This document shows positions 4,635 through 5,137 of a DNA stretch of 5,137 nucleotides, piece after piece. The translations under genes and the position numbers were made by a program. Source of the DNA: Gemmatimonadota bacterium (GTDB lineage: Bacteria > Gemmatimonadota > Gemmatimonadetes > Longimicrobiales > Longimicrobiaceae); NCBI GenBank assembly GCA_019240375.1, contig JAFAYN010000008.1, positions 1 to 5,137 of the forward strand. The letters are read 5' to 3'. The notes beneath the pieces were generated by a model. It worked only from the letters and a program-made list of their open reading frames with translations, was not told the origin of the DNA and did no database searches. How positions within the stretch are numbered: the first letter of the stretch is position 1; each line of letters starts with the position of its first letter.

Positions 4635-5137
4635 TTACTCCAGCGGCTGGATCACCAGCGGCACCAGGTCCTGGTTGGGCGGATAGGTGGTAGCCCACCC
4701 CGCCTCATCCCCCCACGTCCACCCCTTGTCGGCGTCGTAGGTAACGGAGCGGGTGTCGACGCCGGTGAGGTCGATGAGGATCCCGGGCCCGTACGACTGC
4801 TCCACGACCACGCCCGTGTTCAGCGGCTTGGACGAGAACATCAGGAAGATCCTCTCGATGGGGATGACCTCGTCCAGGTTGTTGCCCAGCAACGTGAAGG
4901 CGCAGATCGGGTTCGTCGGGCCGCCGGTCGTGGCCGCCTGCGAGATGCCGCAGGTCAGGCGCGTCTCGGTCTTGTTGAGGATGCAGATCGCCCCCTTGGT
5001 GCCCCCGGTGTGGCTCACCTCGCCGATCCCCATGGGGTTTTTCACCTCCAGCACCTCGCCCAGGTCGATGGGGTACGAGGCAGCGGTGTCGATGTGGCCG
5101 CGGGCGATGACCTTGCTGCGCGAGGTGTACGCCTCGT
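4635..5137 (-). CDS. Unrecognised protein, C-terminal 166 residues visible (cut by window edge)
   Basis: The open frame runs through the right edge without a convincing start. Its first visible complete codons read EAYTSRSKVIARGHID, so the true start lies outside. The internal GTG at 5054 (LEVKN) has no Shine-Dalgarno and lies in the middle of continuous coding sequence. The visible part is rich in Thr, Gly, Val and Ile with many short strand-like stretches (GAICILN, RIFLMFSS, GVVVEQS, GILIDLTG) and three Cys (AICIL, LTCGI, PICAF). It ends in an aromatic GWTWGDEAGWATTYPP and PLVIQPLE. No membrane helix, repeat or catalytic motif is evident. A beta-sandwich protein is the best structural guess. 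It is followed at once by the terminator at 4587-4630, so it may be a separate transcript from the three small genes downstream. I do not know its function. Confidence 0.7.
   Translation of the reverse strand, partial: EAYTSRSKVIARGHIDTAASYPIDLGEVLEVKNPMGIGEVSHTGGTKGAICILNKTETRLTCGISQAATTGGPTNPICAFTLLGNNLDEVIPIERIFLMFSSKPLNTGVVVEQSYGPGILIDLTGVDTRSVTYDADKGWTWGDEAGWATTYPPNQDLVPLVIQPLE

Noticed and set aside
4225..4686. A 153-codon plus-strand frame opposite the 89-aa gene
   Set aside because: No ribosome-binding site or motif; it crosses the terminator hairpin and the ends of three minus-strand genes.

Overview
High-GC bacterial DNA with G/C-rich third codon positions, TTG and ATG starts, and long spurious reading frames on the opposite strands. 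The gene content (a PQQ-type sugar dehydrogenase lipoprotein, a DUF6941-like protein, and a LOG-family protein next to a bacterial deoxyhypusine synthase homologue) suggests a Gemmatimonadota/Longimicrobium-like organism. That assignment is a guess from gene flavour; another high-GC phylum is possible.

Layout. (1) 1-815, minus strand: a DUF6941-like 130-aa protein (TTG start at 815) is followed 59 bp downstream by the N-terminus of a putative lipoprotein with a sorbosone/glucose dehydrogenase-like beta-propeller, cut by the left edge. (2) 816-1020: a divergent intergenic region with two strong palindromes (840-877 and 888-912). (3) 1021-3066, plus strand: a two-gene unit of a LOG/TIGR00730 Rossmann protein and, 30 bp later, a deoxyhypusine synthase-like protein. 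It ends at a 15-bp hairpin (3101-3137) shared by convergent genes. (4) 3152-5137, minus strand: an accessory-looking cluster. In transcription order it holds an unrecognised protein cut by the right edge, a terminator hairpin, an unrecognised 89-aa beta-rich basic protein, and two tandem paralogous 162/163-aa proteins. These paralogues carry a His-Gly and an Ala-Cys motif in the arrangement of caspase-like (clan CD: caspase/CHAT/gingipain) cysteine peptidases.

How the genes may work together. The LOG and DHS-like enzymes are probably co-transcribed and touch nucleotide and polyamine metabolism; no pathway link between them is shown by the sequence. The left-hand minus-strand pair looks like ordinary chromosomal genes. 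The right-hand cluster is the most interesting part: small stand-alone caspase-like proteins, duplicated, beside small unrecognised proteins. A protease-plus-substrate or effector module (conflict or cell-death type) is possible, but this is inference from motifs and context only.
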